The notes under the pieces: model-generated | What the model was told of the DNA's origin: nothing | The model's input: only the letters and a program-made list of their open reading frames with translations | Database searches by the model: none | Program-made: the position numbers and the translations under genes | Origin: Terana coerulea | Lineage: Eukaryota > Basidiomycota > Agaricomycetes > Polyporales > Phanerochaetaceae | Length of the DNA stretch: 51,695 bases | Assembly (NCBI GenBank): GCA_024811115.1 | Contig: JAKOGH010000803.1 | Span: forward strand, 1-51,695 | Reading direction: 5' to 3' | In this document: in pieces, positions 23,217 to 34,809 of the stretch | How positions within the stretch are numbered: the first letter of the stretch is position 1 | Layout: each line of letters starts with the position of its first letter

Positions 23217-23897
23217 CTAAGCAGACTCAATCTCCTTGATGTGTCCCTCAGCTTCAGCGGCGCCCGACGCCTTGAGGATCTGCAGCAGACGCGTCAGTAC
23301 CACCGCGCGCAAGGGTTGCAGAACGCCACAAACCTCGAGCAGCTTCTCGACGTACTTGGTCTGCGCCTCCTCCTTGGACGTGCCCTCGACCTTCTTCCAG
23401 GCATCCCTACAGCGGCCGCGCGAGAAAAATCAAAGTCAGCGAGCCGCCGCGAGCGTGTGCGCGCGCATGCCGCCCAGGGCCCGGCTTTCAAAGTGCTGCT
23501 GGCCAGAACACTGCCAGACCAGCGCCGCCGGATCGCCATCGACCGCCCAAGATAGGGTGGGGGCCCATCTCGATGCGCTGGGCGGCACCACTACCCCGCG
23601 AAGCTGTACGCACCATTTCGCCTTGCCCACAAAGTCCAGCATGCCAGGGCGCGTGGTGTTCACATCACCGACGGTCGCTACGGCGGGGCGTCAGCGCTGG
23701 CCGTCAGCGTGAAACGGGAGCGACGTGCCTTGCTTGTAGTAGCTGTAGAACTGCGACAGGGCGCGTTAGTTCAAGCAGCACGGTCGTACAAAGCGCGTAC
23801 GCACGAAGAGCTGGTCGTCTTGGCTGGGCTTGATGGGTCCGTCCTTGGGCAAACTCTGCACGACGGAAACGGCCTTCTCGAACTTGGCTGGAGACAT
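23217..23897 (-). CDS. ACB1: Acyl-CoA-binding protein (ACBP)
   Basis: A small cytosolic carrier of long-chain acyl-CoA esters, supplying lipid synthesis and remodelling. Five exons: 23805-23897, 23729-23750, 23614-23677, 23334-23406 and 23217-23279. They join without frame errors into 104 residues, close to the usual 85-105. Seen in order: [38 protein letters not shown] (the YxxYKQAT acyl-CoA contact), [20 protein letters not shown] (a Lys and Trp lining the CoA site), [18 protein letters not shown], and a short acidic tail ending IESA. Intron 2 begins GC (AAG|GCACGT) and ends AG, a rare donor type. A TATA-like CATATAAC lies on the minus strand about 75 bases upstream (23968-23977). Confidence 0.95.
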
Positions 23898-23967
23898 GGT
23901 GGTGGTAAGTAACAACGACGAGTGCGTGGTGGTCACTGCAGAAGGCACGATCGTAGAGCACGATCAG

Positions 23968-23977
23968 GTTATATGCA
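23968..23977 (-). promoter_or_regulatory. TATA-like box of the ACBP gene
   Basis: GCATATAACC on the minus strand, about 75 bases before the ATG at 23897. The PH-domain gene at 24518 diverges from ACBP, so 23898-24517 is a shared two-way promoter region. Confidence 0.45.
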
Positions 23978-24517
23978 ATCTCATCGCCATCTCCCCCAAC
24001 GATTACTGAAACGGCAAGTCCCGCTCGTTCACCGAGCTGTATGTACGCTGGCCTCAAGAAAACGTATGTTGTCAACAAAGCGAGCCCACCGAGCTGCAGT
24101 AGTTATGGCATTGATTGGAGGTGTATTTTGCCGTGTAAATGCTAGTGTGAGAATGCGCGAGGCGTACTCGGCAGGATGGTGGCAACTTCGAAACCGGATG
24201 CACGGTCGAGAAATACCGAGCGGGCGCAGCACCAACGCGCAGATATATACTTGCATTTCAATTAAACAATGCGTCGCGTCAATACCTTACGCATCGACCA
24301 GGACAACCTCTATGCTCGCTGCATGCGACGACGTCCGCCGCCCTGGCCCTCTGGCCCAGAGCACCTCGGCGCTCTCGCCTGAATGAAACTCCGCCAACTC
24401 CGCCGCCACCACCCGACAGCGTCCAACTGATCCTCATCGTCACAGCTGGCCAGGCCTGAGCACACTCGAGGTCCCAGCTGCCCGCGGCACAGCACACTCG
24501 TTTTCGCCCCCACCACT

Positions 24518-26427
24518 ATGTCGTCCCCCACGTCGAGTCGCTCGGCACCGCCGCCGTCGCTGCAAGAGGTTGCGCGGAAGCTCTCTGTGCACTCCATTTC
24601 CGAAACCGAACATCAAGGTCCGCATTTCCATGTCCGTCTCTCGCCCTGACTAACTTGCTGCTGTACTGTAGAAGCCTACTGTGGCCACCGGTGTGATCTC
24701 TGGGACAGAGTCGGACTCTGACTCTGTGTTCTCGCCCGAAGCTGTCTCGCCGTCCCCGCTCACGGCAATGTATGTCAGTGGCAGCCTGTCGCAGCCGCCG
24801 TTGCAGTCGATCGCAGAACGAAGGACCGGGAGCGGAGAGGAGTCTGAAGAGGACGAGGAGGACGAGGAAGGCTGGCGGGCAGAGACGCAAGAGCAGCTGC
24901 AGGCGCGGGAGTCTCACGACGAGACGGTGCTCAAAACTGGATATCTCTGGAAGAAAGGCGAACGGCGCAAGGTGCGTGTGCATGCCTGTCATTGGTGACG
25001 CTACTTCATCGGCCGTGCAGACATGGAAAAAGCGGTGGTTTGTGCTGCGCCCCGCGCACCTGGCATTCTACAAAACGTCGGCCGAATACAAGCTGCTCCG
25101 ACTTCTCGACCTGTCCGAGATCCACTCCTGCACACCCGTTCAATTGAAGAAGCACACCAACACTTTTGGCATGGTGTCTCCGACGCGCACCTTCTACCTG
25201 CAAGCGGAAACGGCTCAGCAGGTTTCGGAGTGGGTCAAGGCTGTCACGGACGCCCGCCAGACTCTCCTCGCCACTAGCACGCAAAACTCGGTCGTCACTG
25301 CGCCGATCCCCATCCCTCGGTCGACGTCGCAGGGCCGCCACTCGTACCACCCGCCGGCTTCCCCAACGCTGTCTCACTCCCAGTCCCCGTACAATCACCA
25401 CCTGACATCATCAGAATCCGAAGACAACTCGCCCTCGAAGCCCCGGCCGTACAGCAGCAATGCAAATGCGCTGCCGTCCGGCTCGATGAGTGGGGCGGCC
25501 GACGCTGCGTCTCCTCCGCGACAGGCAGGCACGATGGACAGCGCGAAGATCATCCTGTCGAGCTACCTCATGAAGTGTGGCTCGAGGCGACACATTTGGC
25601 ACAACCGGTGGTTCGTGCTAAGCGGCGACAAGCTCGTATATTCGCGCAGCCACATGGTGCGTTCTAGCCTCACTCGTGAAGATTGAGTTCACTCACCCCT
25701 GACGTCTGGTCCCTGTTTTCGCTTCTCGTACCCTGTGCTATCACTCCCCCATTCCTCGTCTGTTCTTGACCATCGTAACAGGATACGAGGCCGCATCGTT
25801 CCATTCCCTTGACCCAGATCCTGGACGCTCTGGAATACGACCTGCCCGCCAGCCGACACACGCCCGCGTCGCCCCCGTCTCCCCGCCGCACCCGACGCTC
25901 GGCGGCGACGAGCAGGACGGCGCGGCGGGCAAGCACACGTTCAAGATCGTGACGACGAAACGGACGCTGCTGCTGTGCGCGCCAAGCGAGGAGGAAGAGA
26001 TCAAGTGGCTGAGCGCGGTGCGGGCGCTCATTGCACGACGATCGGTCGTCGCCGGCGATTCGGCGGCAGGGGCGCCTGCGCTGTCTGGCGCCATCCCAGG
26101 GCCCTCCTCCGGTGCCGCATCTTCGAGGACGGCGGCGCTTGCGATCCCAGCTTCGACCCCGCCAGCTTCTCTCGACGTGCAGGCGGCCCACATACAGGCC
26201 CACGGCCATCACGCCTCGGCTTCTGGCGGCGGGAGCTCCGCGAACCCCGGGGCGCCGCTCACGGGGCGCCTTCGGCGTCGCAGACGACGCTGACGGGCCA
26301 CGCCGGCGGGGGCACGCCGACGCAGCACCGACGGCGGGACTCGCTCGCACGGCGGCTGAGTCTGAGCGGAGGCGGGGGCTTCATGGGCAGCAGCCCGGGC
26401 GCGAGCACGGTCCCCCAGGAAGCGTGA
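24518..26427 (+). CDS. Protein with two pleckstrin homology (PH) domains
   Basis: Four exons: 24518-24617, 24672-24971, about 25021-25656 and 25782-26427. After a Ser-rich, acidic N-terminal region comes PH domain 1 (LKTGYLWKKGERRK, TWKKRWFVLRPAHLAFYK, EWVKAVTDAR). A Ser/Pro-rich linker follows, then PH domain 2 (SSYLMKCGSRRHIWHNRWFVLSGDKLVYSRS, HTFKIVTTKRTLLLCAPSEEEEIKWLSAVRALIARR). Each has the basic first strands and the final Trp helix typical of phosphoinositide binding. The layout resembles fungal two-PH proteins such as yeast Opy1, a PI(4,5)P2-linked signalling factor; this parallel is inferred from architecture only. Frame needs one C at about 25905 and one G at about 26262; the true end is PQEA at 26427. 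The phase of the first intron does not fit either, so the N-terminus is uncertain. Confidence 0.85.
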
Positions 26428-27766
26428 GCGGCGCGGCGCGAAAACGCCGTGCTCCTGCGGGCTGCCTCATACGCATATCGTCAGCGGCAATCTAGCCATA
26501 CTGGGTGCCCCTGGCAGGGGGTTGTGGGGAACGCGGCGCTCGTGGGACCGTTTGGGCTGGCCTGCACCGCTTGGGCGACTTCTGGCGACCGTCATATGCT
26601 TCCGCGGCACTCAATGGGACTGTATATTCTCGGACGGGCGGCCTCGGACGCGTGGTTCTCTTCCTGCAGGCCTCTTACCTTGGATCGGGGACGCCCATTT
26701 TGTTGGATTCGCATACGATATCTGCACCTAATAGGGTTTTTGACCTGGATATCCCTCCGTCCTGTCTTGCTTGGTTTCAGGCTGAGCGAGCGTTGTGAAA
26801 CTGATTGCATGCCCCGGTGCGGGCTAGCGCGGTGTAATTGTACTATATAGTTTGCAAATGGAGGATGATCTTCGGTGTGCTGGGAATGGCAGCAGCGTAC
26901 GACGGGGAGGATGTCCGCGTCCGCAGCTTTGTCTTACTGTTGTCTATTCCTGCGTGGGGGCACCCTCTGAATGCGCACTAGCGCAAGAGGCTGTCGAGCG
27001 TGTCCGCGCAACCATCAGGCGGGAGTATATCACGTAGCGCAGTGGCACAATGCAGGCGAGACTGGGATCAGACAGAGTGAATGCAGGCGGCTGTCAGGAG
27101 GTGGGGTGCGTGATACGGTGATTGTGTCGCCTGCTGGTGCGTTGCTCACTTCCGGTGCGTCGTAGGTTCTGCGTCGCCCTGGTGGGATGGCGGGCTGCGC
27201 GGTTGCCCGTCCGAGAGTGTGTGTGACCGGGGGGCGGCGATGGCGTAGGGGCTCGAGGGTGGAATGGACGTGATGAGGACAGCCAGTGAAAAGCGCCGGA
27301 TAAGGCGCGGCGTGATGGAAGACGGTCCAGGCGCGATGGTGCCCGAATCGGACGGGTGCCTTACGAAATGGCGCCCCTCCGATCTCAGCGGCTGTGCACG
27401 CCCCTTGTGACCGTGCCCGTGACTCAGCGACTGACAAGCCTCGAGGCGACCCCGACGTCAGCACCATTGCGCGAAAGAGACCGGCGGGCCCACGGGCGAA
27501 AAGCAAAGAAAAATCGCGGAAAATCGAGGAAAACAGGACCCGATCGTCCTCTTGTCTGCGCGCAACGCAGGACACACAGGAGCGGCGGCGGCGGTCGGGC
27601 GTCTCGGGGGCGTCTGCCTGTGCCCCAAATGTGATTGGCTGGTGATGGGCGCTATGGGCATGCCTTTCGGCGTCAACGTTCTCCCACGCCGCCGGGCATT
27701 GGGCCCTCCCGATTACTTGGACCCCGATAAGCGCTCTTTGGGGGCACGGCCGGACTTGATGGGGGG
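26428..27766. other. Upstream region of the first zinc-cluster regulator
   Basis: About 1.3 kb, GC-rich, with no recognised protein. Open frames such as 27356-27634 look like chance frames in GC-rich DNA. It ends in a clear TATA box. Confidence 0.4.
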
Positions 27767-27774
27767 TATATAAG
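27767..27774 (+). promoter_or_regulatory. TATA box of regulator 1
   Basis: TATATAAG in GGGGGGTATATAAGGACTCG, about 50 bases before the ATG at 27822. Confidence 0.6.
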
Positions 27775-27821
27775 GACTCGAGCGTCTTCGGGGTCCCGGA
27801 GTCAAAGTTCAGTCGCCGAGT

Positions 27822-30580
27822 ATGGACACCTCACAGCCGCTGGCAGAAGACAGCTCTCGCACGGTTGAGGCAGCGCCCAGAGTACATATACCTCAACCTT
27901 CCCCTCCACCGCCTCTCGTCTCTTCCGTTCAGCAGCATCTGCCTCACCCGCCCGTCGAGCAGCAGCACCCGTTCCCGCCGCCCAACACGACGTCGCTTCA
28001 CCCGCCCCCGCCCCCGCCCATCTCCATGGCCGACGCCGCCGCCAGCCCCCGCAAGACCGTCTCCTCCACCTCTGCAAACGCCCGCGCGCCCCAGCCTCAA
28101 AAGAAACCCGGAGCGCCGAAGCCAAAAGGCGCCGTCAGAGCCAAGTCGGGCTGCTACACCTGCAGAATCCGTCGCAAGGTACGCGTCGAGCGCCACAACG
28201 CAGCGCTTTGCCCTGTCTGACCCCCGATCGCGTCTAGAAATGCGACGAGCAGCCCAACGCGGAGGGCCAGTGCCAGACCTGTGTCCGTCTGCGCCTGCAA
28301 TGCCTCGGATTCGGTGCGAAGCGGCCAGACTGGATGAGGGTGAGTGCCACTCGTCCGTCGTGTTGAAAATTTTTATCTGACGTTTTTTCGTCCCTTCCCG
28401 TAAGGAGAACAACAGCGTTACGGAGCTGCGAGAAAAGATAAAGTCGTTTTTGGCGTCGCAGGGCATGATCAAGGGTCACTCTGGCTCAGGGCCCCGATCG
28501 AATGAGCAGGAGCCGCAGATCCTCACCCTCGTCGACAACCTCCAACCCAACCCTCCCCAGTCGCCCCCCACGCCAACACTGTCGGCGAGCTCGAGCGACG
28601 GGCACCGACCGCCGCAGGGCCCTGTCACGTCGTACGTTCGGGATGCTGGGTCGTATCATCATCCTTCCATGCCGCCGGATGCGCAGCAGCATCCGTACGC
28701 GCCGCCGCCGAACCAGACCAGTATGTACCCTCCCATGTTTTCGTATCCCGCGCTTGGTAGTAATTCCTTCCAGCCTGGTCCAACCATCTTCCAGACCTAG
28801 CGGGCCCGCCGCATCACCCCGCCCATCCCCATGATCAGTCTCTTGGTCGCGGCCCCCTCCTTCCCAACGACATCTTGTACACTCCCCAGAATCCTATGTT
28901 ACCTCCCAATAGTATAGTGCCCTCTCCCATGTCTTCTTCTGCTGCTCCTCCTTCGTCCCAGTCTTGTAAGACCCCGTACCGCTACTAGTGTATTATGAAT
29001 GTATTATGCTCAACGCCCTCTTCGTTGGCAGGGCTGTCGTCGTATAATGGATCATCGATATCATCTGCCTCATCAATATCCTTCGCGCCGTCCCACTCAT
29101 CGCCAATGGAACCTCAACCTGCTATGCACAGCTCCTTTTCACCTTTATACAGCAATTTAATAACCGGTGCTGACGACGACATGCAGGAATTCGCTGACCG
29201 GGATGTGACCACGATGCCCTCGTTACCAGCATGAACTCCTACGACACCTCAATACCGTTCGAACAAAAGGATCTCGTCCAACACTACATGTCCAATGTCC
29301 TGCCCATCCAATACCTTCTCTCGGACGAGTCTGCCATCCGCTCTTTCATCTACGACCTCATCCGACAGAGCACGTCTGCTCGGGACGCTGCATGTATGCT
29401 CGCCGCGATTCACCGAGACCGAATGGGCTATCCGTCCTCATCCGCGGGTGGCGCGATTGTTCCTGCCGCAGGACACCTCTACCAACGGCTCTTCCACAAC
29501 CTGGCACGGAAACAGCAGTTCAACGAGGGCGACGCGATGGCGGGCCTGCACGCCGTCTCGACGATTCTCTTCTCTGGCGGGCGCGGCTCGTGGGACATGT
29601 TCCTCGCGGTCGCGAGCCACTACGTCTACAACGTGCTCACGAACCCGCGGTTCCCGAGCCCGGAGGAGGTCCTGCGCAACTGCTCGGAGAGCACGCGGTT
29701 CATCGTGAAGACGACGATGTGGTTCGACGTGCTCGCGTCGGTGACGACGCAGCAGATCCCGCGGTTCCTCGAGATGTACCGGACGCTGTTCGACCGCGCG
29801 CGCGCCGCGGCGTTCATCGACGACCCCGCGGCGGGCAGCCCGCCCGAGATCTCGATGCTGCCCGTCATGGGCTGCGAGAACAACATCGTGCTCGCGATCG
29901 CGGAGATCTCGAACCTCGCGTGCTGGAAGGAGGGCATGAAGCGGCGCCACTGCCTCAGCGTGCCCAAGCTCGTCGAGCGCGGGCTCGAGATCGAGGCCAA
30001 GTTCCTCACGCCCGGCGGCGCGTCGTCGCCGTCCGCGCTGCGCGGGCCCGACGGGCTGCCCGTGACGCCGGCGCTGCCCCCCGGCGCGTACCCCGGCAGA
30101 TCGGGCGGCGGCGGGTTCGCGGGCGTGGGGTACGCGCCGCCGCTGCGGGGCGCGAGCGAGGTCGAGCTGCGGCGGCAGCTGACGAACGACATCTTCCGCG
30201 CGTCGGCGCGCGTGTACCTGCACACGGTGCTGTCGGGCGACAACCCGCAGACGCCGGAGATCATCGACGCGGTGACGGACACGATCGACGCGCTGCGGCG
30301 CGTGCCGCTCGACCGCCCGCTCGTGAGCCGGAGCGTGCTGCGCTCGGTCGTGTTCGGGATCTGCATCTCGGGCTGCCTGACGGACAACCGCGAGCAGCGG
30401 CAGGTGCTGCTGCAGCTGCTCGACACGCAGAACCGCGAGTCGGTGGGGAACGTGACGGAGGTGAAGGAGCTCATGCAGCAGGTGTGGATGCGGCGCGACA
30501 CCGAGGGCGTCGTCGGCCAGTCGGTCAACTGGCGGGACGTTATGCGCGAGTCGCAGCGCGAGTTGCTGCTGCTCGTGTGA
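27822..30580 (+). CDS. Zn(II)2Cys6 fungal transcription factor, regulator 1
   Basis: Nuclear DNA-binding regulator. Exon 1 (27822-28178) encodes a Pro-rich leader and the first half of the zinc cluster (SGCYTCRIRRK). Exon 2 (28238-28339) gives KCDEQPN, CQTCVRLRLQCLGFG and RPDWMR; cysteine spacing is C-x2-C-x6-C-x9-C-x2-C-x6-C. Exon 3 from 28405 starts with a short helical linker (TELREKIKSFLASQ), then a Ser/Pro-rich region, and after an intron near 28966-29030 the fungal-specific regulatory domain (YDTSIPFEQKDLVQHYMSNVLPIQYLL, AAIHRDRMG, WFDVLASVTTQQIPRF, ARVYLHTVLSGDNPQTPEI, ending RESQRELLLLV). Two joins need one C restored (about 28797, giving IFQTLAGPP, and about 29232, giving LPSMNSYD). 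It is closely related in plan to regulator 2 downstream. Target genes are unknown. Confidence 0.88.
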
Positions 30581-32409
30581 TTATATGTGTCGGCGGCGCG
30601 GGCGCCGTCGCGGCCTCCGCTGTCATCGGTCCCATCTGCCTGTCCTCGCGCTCACCACTTGTCGCCGCTGGCAGGAGCGCGCGCATGGCCTGCTGTGACC
30701 GCAGGCGGTGAGTTGCCCGCCGTCCCACGCTTCCCCCCTGACCGCACGATCTACGACATTGCGCCCAAGGACGCCCGCCTCTTGTATAAAAGCAAAACCC
30801 GTCAAGCCCGTATACGATTCTGCCCATTCATATGCCTTCCACTCTCCGCCTCCGTCACGCGCACTCGCCCGCTTTCTCACCCGGACCTCCTTTTGCTTTC
30901 TCTAGCTTTGTGTCCCCTGATACCTCCAGCTTCATTTTCCCCAAAATACCACCATCACATCACACTCTCAGCAACCGTGTATTTACCGCGCAACGTCTTC
31001 CGCCTCCTCCTCCATCGCTCCCGTTTTCGCAATCTGTGTATTACTGTTCATTCGAGGATCGTGCTCTGCCTTCTTCCGTCTGCTTCTCCTTCTGGCGTAT
31101 TTGGTCACGCTCTCACCTGTGCTCTCTAGGTTCTGTTTAATGTATGCGCTCTCCGGAATCCTGTGACCCCCGCCGTGCTCGCACGCCCGCAACCGTTCGT
31201 CGCCGGTTCCCAGGTCTGTCACCTTGAGCTCCCTGCCCAGCCCCGTCTTCTATCTGATGCCGCGAACGCAATCTGCCCCCTGCACTCGGGCGGCGGAACG
31301 ACCGCAGGACGCTGGCGGAAGCGGGCGAAGGGCCTGCGACCCACATGCCCCTGCCCTCGACGCGTATCACCGCCCCGTAGTCGTTCGCGCGCTATTGTCT
31401 TCGCCCTGCCTTCGCCGCCTTCTCCGCCACACCCTGCCCTCGACCATCACGCCCTCGAAGCCTTCTTGCCCCCGTCGCTGGAAAGCTTGAACGGGCGTCT
31501 CGCTCCGCTGGGTCGGCGGCGCCAAACGCGGAACAAGGCGACCCTGGCGGGCGAGGGACGTATGTGCGCGGTCCGGGTCGCTGGGCCGCGCCTGCCGCAT
31601 GCGGACAAGGGCTGCCCCGCGCGTCTGATCGTTCCAGCCAGCCACGATCCGATGATGGAGGGAGCACGGACGGTTGCCAGCTTTGCGCGGGCGCCCGTGA
31701 CGTGCACCGTGCTCGACCAGTCGACACCCTCGACGGCCTGTGGGGCTATTCCAGCTCTGGTGGCAATTCCTGCGCTGTGGAGGTGTTGCCAACGGAGCTG
31801 AGATGCCGTCTGTGGCCGGAGATGCAGCGCGTTAGGGTTGTTCCATTCATAAACCCACTTCGCAGGTTGAAAGGTAAGCAACGACACCAGGATTGCGTAA
31901 ACAGACTGTTTAGCTGACGTATTCCTCTCAGCTGTCCGCTGCACCCATGGTCACGTTGCAAACTCTATGGAACCTACGGCGGGCAACGCCGATCTTGCGT
32001 GTAGACTCCATCCGAGAGCCTGGTTCTGCGCGATGGTGAGATGCCCGTGAGTTTGTGTTCGAACTTTGTCCCCGAGCGGGACCTGTCGCAGCGACGCTTC
32101 TGTCGCGATGCGCGTTCGCGTAGGGGCGTCGGGCAGCCAACGCAGCATGCCGACTGGCGCGTTCGCCGCTATCAGGTCTGTCGTTGCTTTGTGCCTTCCC
32201 ACTGCTCCCGCGGCGAGGGAGGATCTGTGGGTTCTGATGAGGCCCTGCGATCCCCCCCTTGCCGACTTGATGCCATCCGCGTTCGCTGCTGCTCATCCAA
32301 CAGCGACGCGGCCTTGGGGAGTGGACTGTGTGCTGACCGCTGGTGCTCGTGGTGACGGAAAAAGTCATCAGGAATGACATGGTGGTCGCCTGCGAATTGG
32401 CGCATTGTC

Positions 32410-32790
32410 CGCATGTCGGTGCCCGCTCGAGGCGGCAGCCCAGGTACGCATCTTCAACGTCTCGACTCCATATCAATTTGCTCAATTTCGATCAATGTGC
32501 TCAGGTATGTCGGGGCGCTTTGACCGCCGGTGGAGACCACCCAGGTGGGTCCGTGTATCATAGTGTGTGCGCTGACAAGTCTGCTTATGCTGTCGAGTGC
32601 GCGCATGCTGACGCACTAGCTTTCCGAGGTCACCCGCAAGCTTCGACATTGTCAGCGTATCGGTCCGCGTCGGAGGCCGCAGCCCAGGTACGCATATCCA
32701 ACACCTCAACTCCATATCATTCTCCTCAATTTTGATCAACACACTCAGATACGTCGCGCCGCATTGAGCACCGGTGGAGACGATGTAATG
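32410..32790. repeat. Imperfect tandem duplication, unit about 250 bases
   Basis: Copy 1 (about 32415-32550) and copy 2 (about 32665-32790) share GGCAGCCCAGGTACGCAT / GCCGCAGCCCAGGTACGCAT, then CTC(G/A)ACTCCATATCA, CTCAATTT(C/T)GATCAA, ACTCAG-type ends, and GCGC...GCCGGTGGAGAC / GCACCGGTGGAGAC. Each copy looks like exon end, GT-start intron, AG acceptor, exon start, so it may be a duplicated exon-intron unit of an unrecognised or dead gene. Confidence 0.65.
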
Positions 32791-33943
32791 CCGCCTTGAC
32801 CGGAGCGCTTAAGCGCACAAGCCATGTGCTCTCGCGCTCGCATCCAGCTCGCACTCCTCGACGACGGCTCGCGCCAAGATACGCAGACCGTCGCTCGCGA
32901 CATACCTCCGTGCTGCGAGACAATCGATGGAGGCCGTGGCGCGTCGGTGCCTGGCCACGGTGCGTGGCTCGGCGACGCCTCCTGTTTCTGTGATCCCGCT
33001 GCGAGCACGATGGAGCGGCAGGCATGGTGGGAGGCTCGAGAATCGCGTGTCGTGCGAACGCCTGGGTGCCCACCCCGGGCCCGCCACCAAGTGTTTCAGG
33101 CGGTTTCATGGCTTAAGATAGACTCAATTGATATGTATCGCAGAGGATAAGTTAGGAGGCTATCGAAGCTCGAAGTTCAAGCCTCAGGAAGCTTAAGTTC
33201 GGTCCAACCGCGGGCCAACTGCTGCGAAACGATAAGAGACGGTAGGGGCATTTCGGCCTGTGTGCAGTAAGTACTTGTGATCGATAGTGCGGACCGTCTG
33301 GGATCCCGGACTGGCCACGTTGTGCCCGACGTGATCTTTTGGCTTTGACCGTCGGTCGCGGTGCTCACGATCGGCAGGCTCGATCACAAACGCTTGGCTG
33401 TTTCGTCATGGGCCAAAGCGCTGCGTGCCTGCATCACCAGTACTCGTGCAGAGAGTACCTGCATCGCCCGCTTGAGTCACCTCGTATCGATTACACCGCA
33501 TGCAGAGCAAGGTGAAGCAGAGCTGCAAGGGCTGTACAACGGCTGGAGGCTGGGCTGGGGTGCACAATCGAACAAGTCGATAGAAAGACATTTGCGAAAG
33601 CAGTGAAACCACGCCCGGGCGTCTGCCCCGATCGGTATGTGGCGGTGGGACCGTGGACGAGATGAGAGTGCACCGCCGAGAAAGGCAACCGCAAGCTTGG
33701 ACGCAACGGATCAGTGCGCTGCCGCGGCTGCCGAGTGCCCGCAAGGCGCACGCGCCACGTGGGTACTCACCACCGAGCCAGCTCCGAGAGGCTGGGTGGA
33801 GCGCGCGACCGCGACGACGACCACGGCCTATTAGCTGACCACGCCTGGGACCACCGAGGCCCCCGCCATACAGTTCCTTACGTGGCAGGGACGTGCCCAG
33901 CCGCGCTGCGCAATATGGCGGGAAGCGGCAGCGTGCGAGCAGG

Positions 33944-33966
33944 CGTGGTGGTGGTGGTGGTGGTGC
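33944..33966. repeat. (GGT)n microsatellite
   Basis: A run of GTG/GGT triplets just before GCATCCCCG. No gene is assigned around it. Confidence 0.8.
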
Positions 33967-34770
33967 ATCCCCGTCCGCTGTGTGCTGGCCTCTGCCGTCG
34001 AGAGCCAAGGAGACGACTCGCACGGATGTAGATCATGACATGATCCCAGGAACCCTCGTACAAAAGCGCCGGTGGGTGACGGTAGGTTTGAGTTGCAGGA
34101 GCTTCGCTGCGAGCGACTGCGAGAGGGCCTGCTCTCACTACGGGCGTGATGCCGCCGGAAAGTCGCACGAGCATAGAGGCCACCTTAGCAGGCCTGTCGA
34201 CGCCAACACGACGTAGGAGGAGGAGGGGGTGATTGTTCACCACGGACTGAAGGACGTGCCGTGCAGGAGCAGGTCGCTTGCTGGTTGCGACCGACATCCA
34301 AGGAGCGCTAGGCGCCGCCGGTGGCGCCTATTCGACCGGACTCGGAGAGCCTGATAGTCGGAGCCTGAAAGGAACGGTTCGGTGGGGGCTGCTGGTCGGG
34401 TATTTTGCCTGGATTGAGGTCGACGGTGCGCGAGCGTTGGAGGCTGTTGCGTGCAGAGAGGCGGCGGAGGCGCACAGGGACGCACCGGACTGCGTGCGCG
34501 AGACTCGAGCCGCACAGGCGGAATTTCTGGGCCCAAACGATTGATCTGTGATCGAGCGTGCCACCTGGTTTCCCGCAAGGTTCGCCGGATGGAGGAAGCA
34601 CGAACGGGGACCCTTGGTGACGATCGCCCCATCAACGGCTCAGAGCCGTAAGTGCTCCTTCTAACCCTCGGTATTCACGGTCGTGCCGACGTCCTAAAAG
34701 TACCTCGCCTTTTCAGGCCAAAATCCCCTGCCCCGTCCCATCTGCCTCTTCCCTCCGGGTGCACAGCTGC

Positions 34771-34778
34771 TTTTATAC
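34771..34778 (+). promoter_or_regulatory. TATA-like box of regulator 2
   Basis: TTTTATACAG about 35 bases before the ATG at 34810. Confidence 0.45.
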
Positions 34779-34809
34779 AGCCTCTCCACCCACCACCGAC
34801 CGCCTCGCC

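Larger units (their letters stand above)
30581..34770. other. 4.2 kb between the two regulators, no recognised gene
   Basis: No convincing coding sequence. A TATA-like TGTATAAAAG at 30783-30792 is followed by a pyrimidine-rich tract and an open frame 30832-31140 of low-complexity composition, possibly an unannotated transcript. Near 31760-31870 the plus strand reads VLPTELRCRLW, faintly F-box-like, followed by GT...AG signals, but no full frame. 32410-32790 holds an imperfect tandem duplication (listed separately). Part of this region is probably the upstream regulatory DNA of regulator 2. Confidence 0.4.

Noticed and set aside
29392..30711. 439-codon Arg/Ala-rich plus-strand frame and 260-300 codon minus-strand frames
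   Set aside because: They overlap the regulatory domain of regulator 1, which has clear family sequence. The others are chance frames in very GC-rich codons.
31163..31801. 212-codon plus-strand frame
   Set aside because: Low-complexity Pro/Arg-rich composition, no domain, no splice support, and an equally long minus-strand frame over the same bases.
31760..31870. Possible F-box (VLPTEL...) between the two regulators
   Set aside because: Only six or seven residues fit, and no continuing F-box or LRR sequence could be spliced to it.
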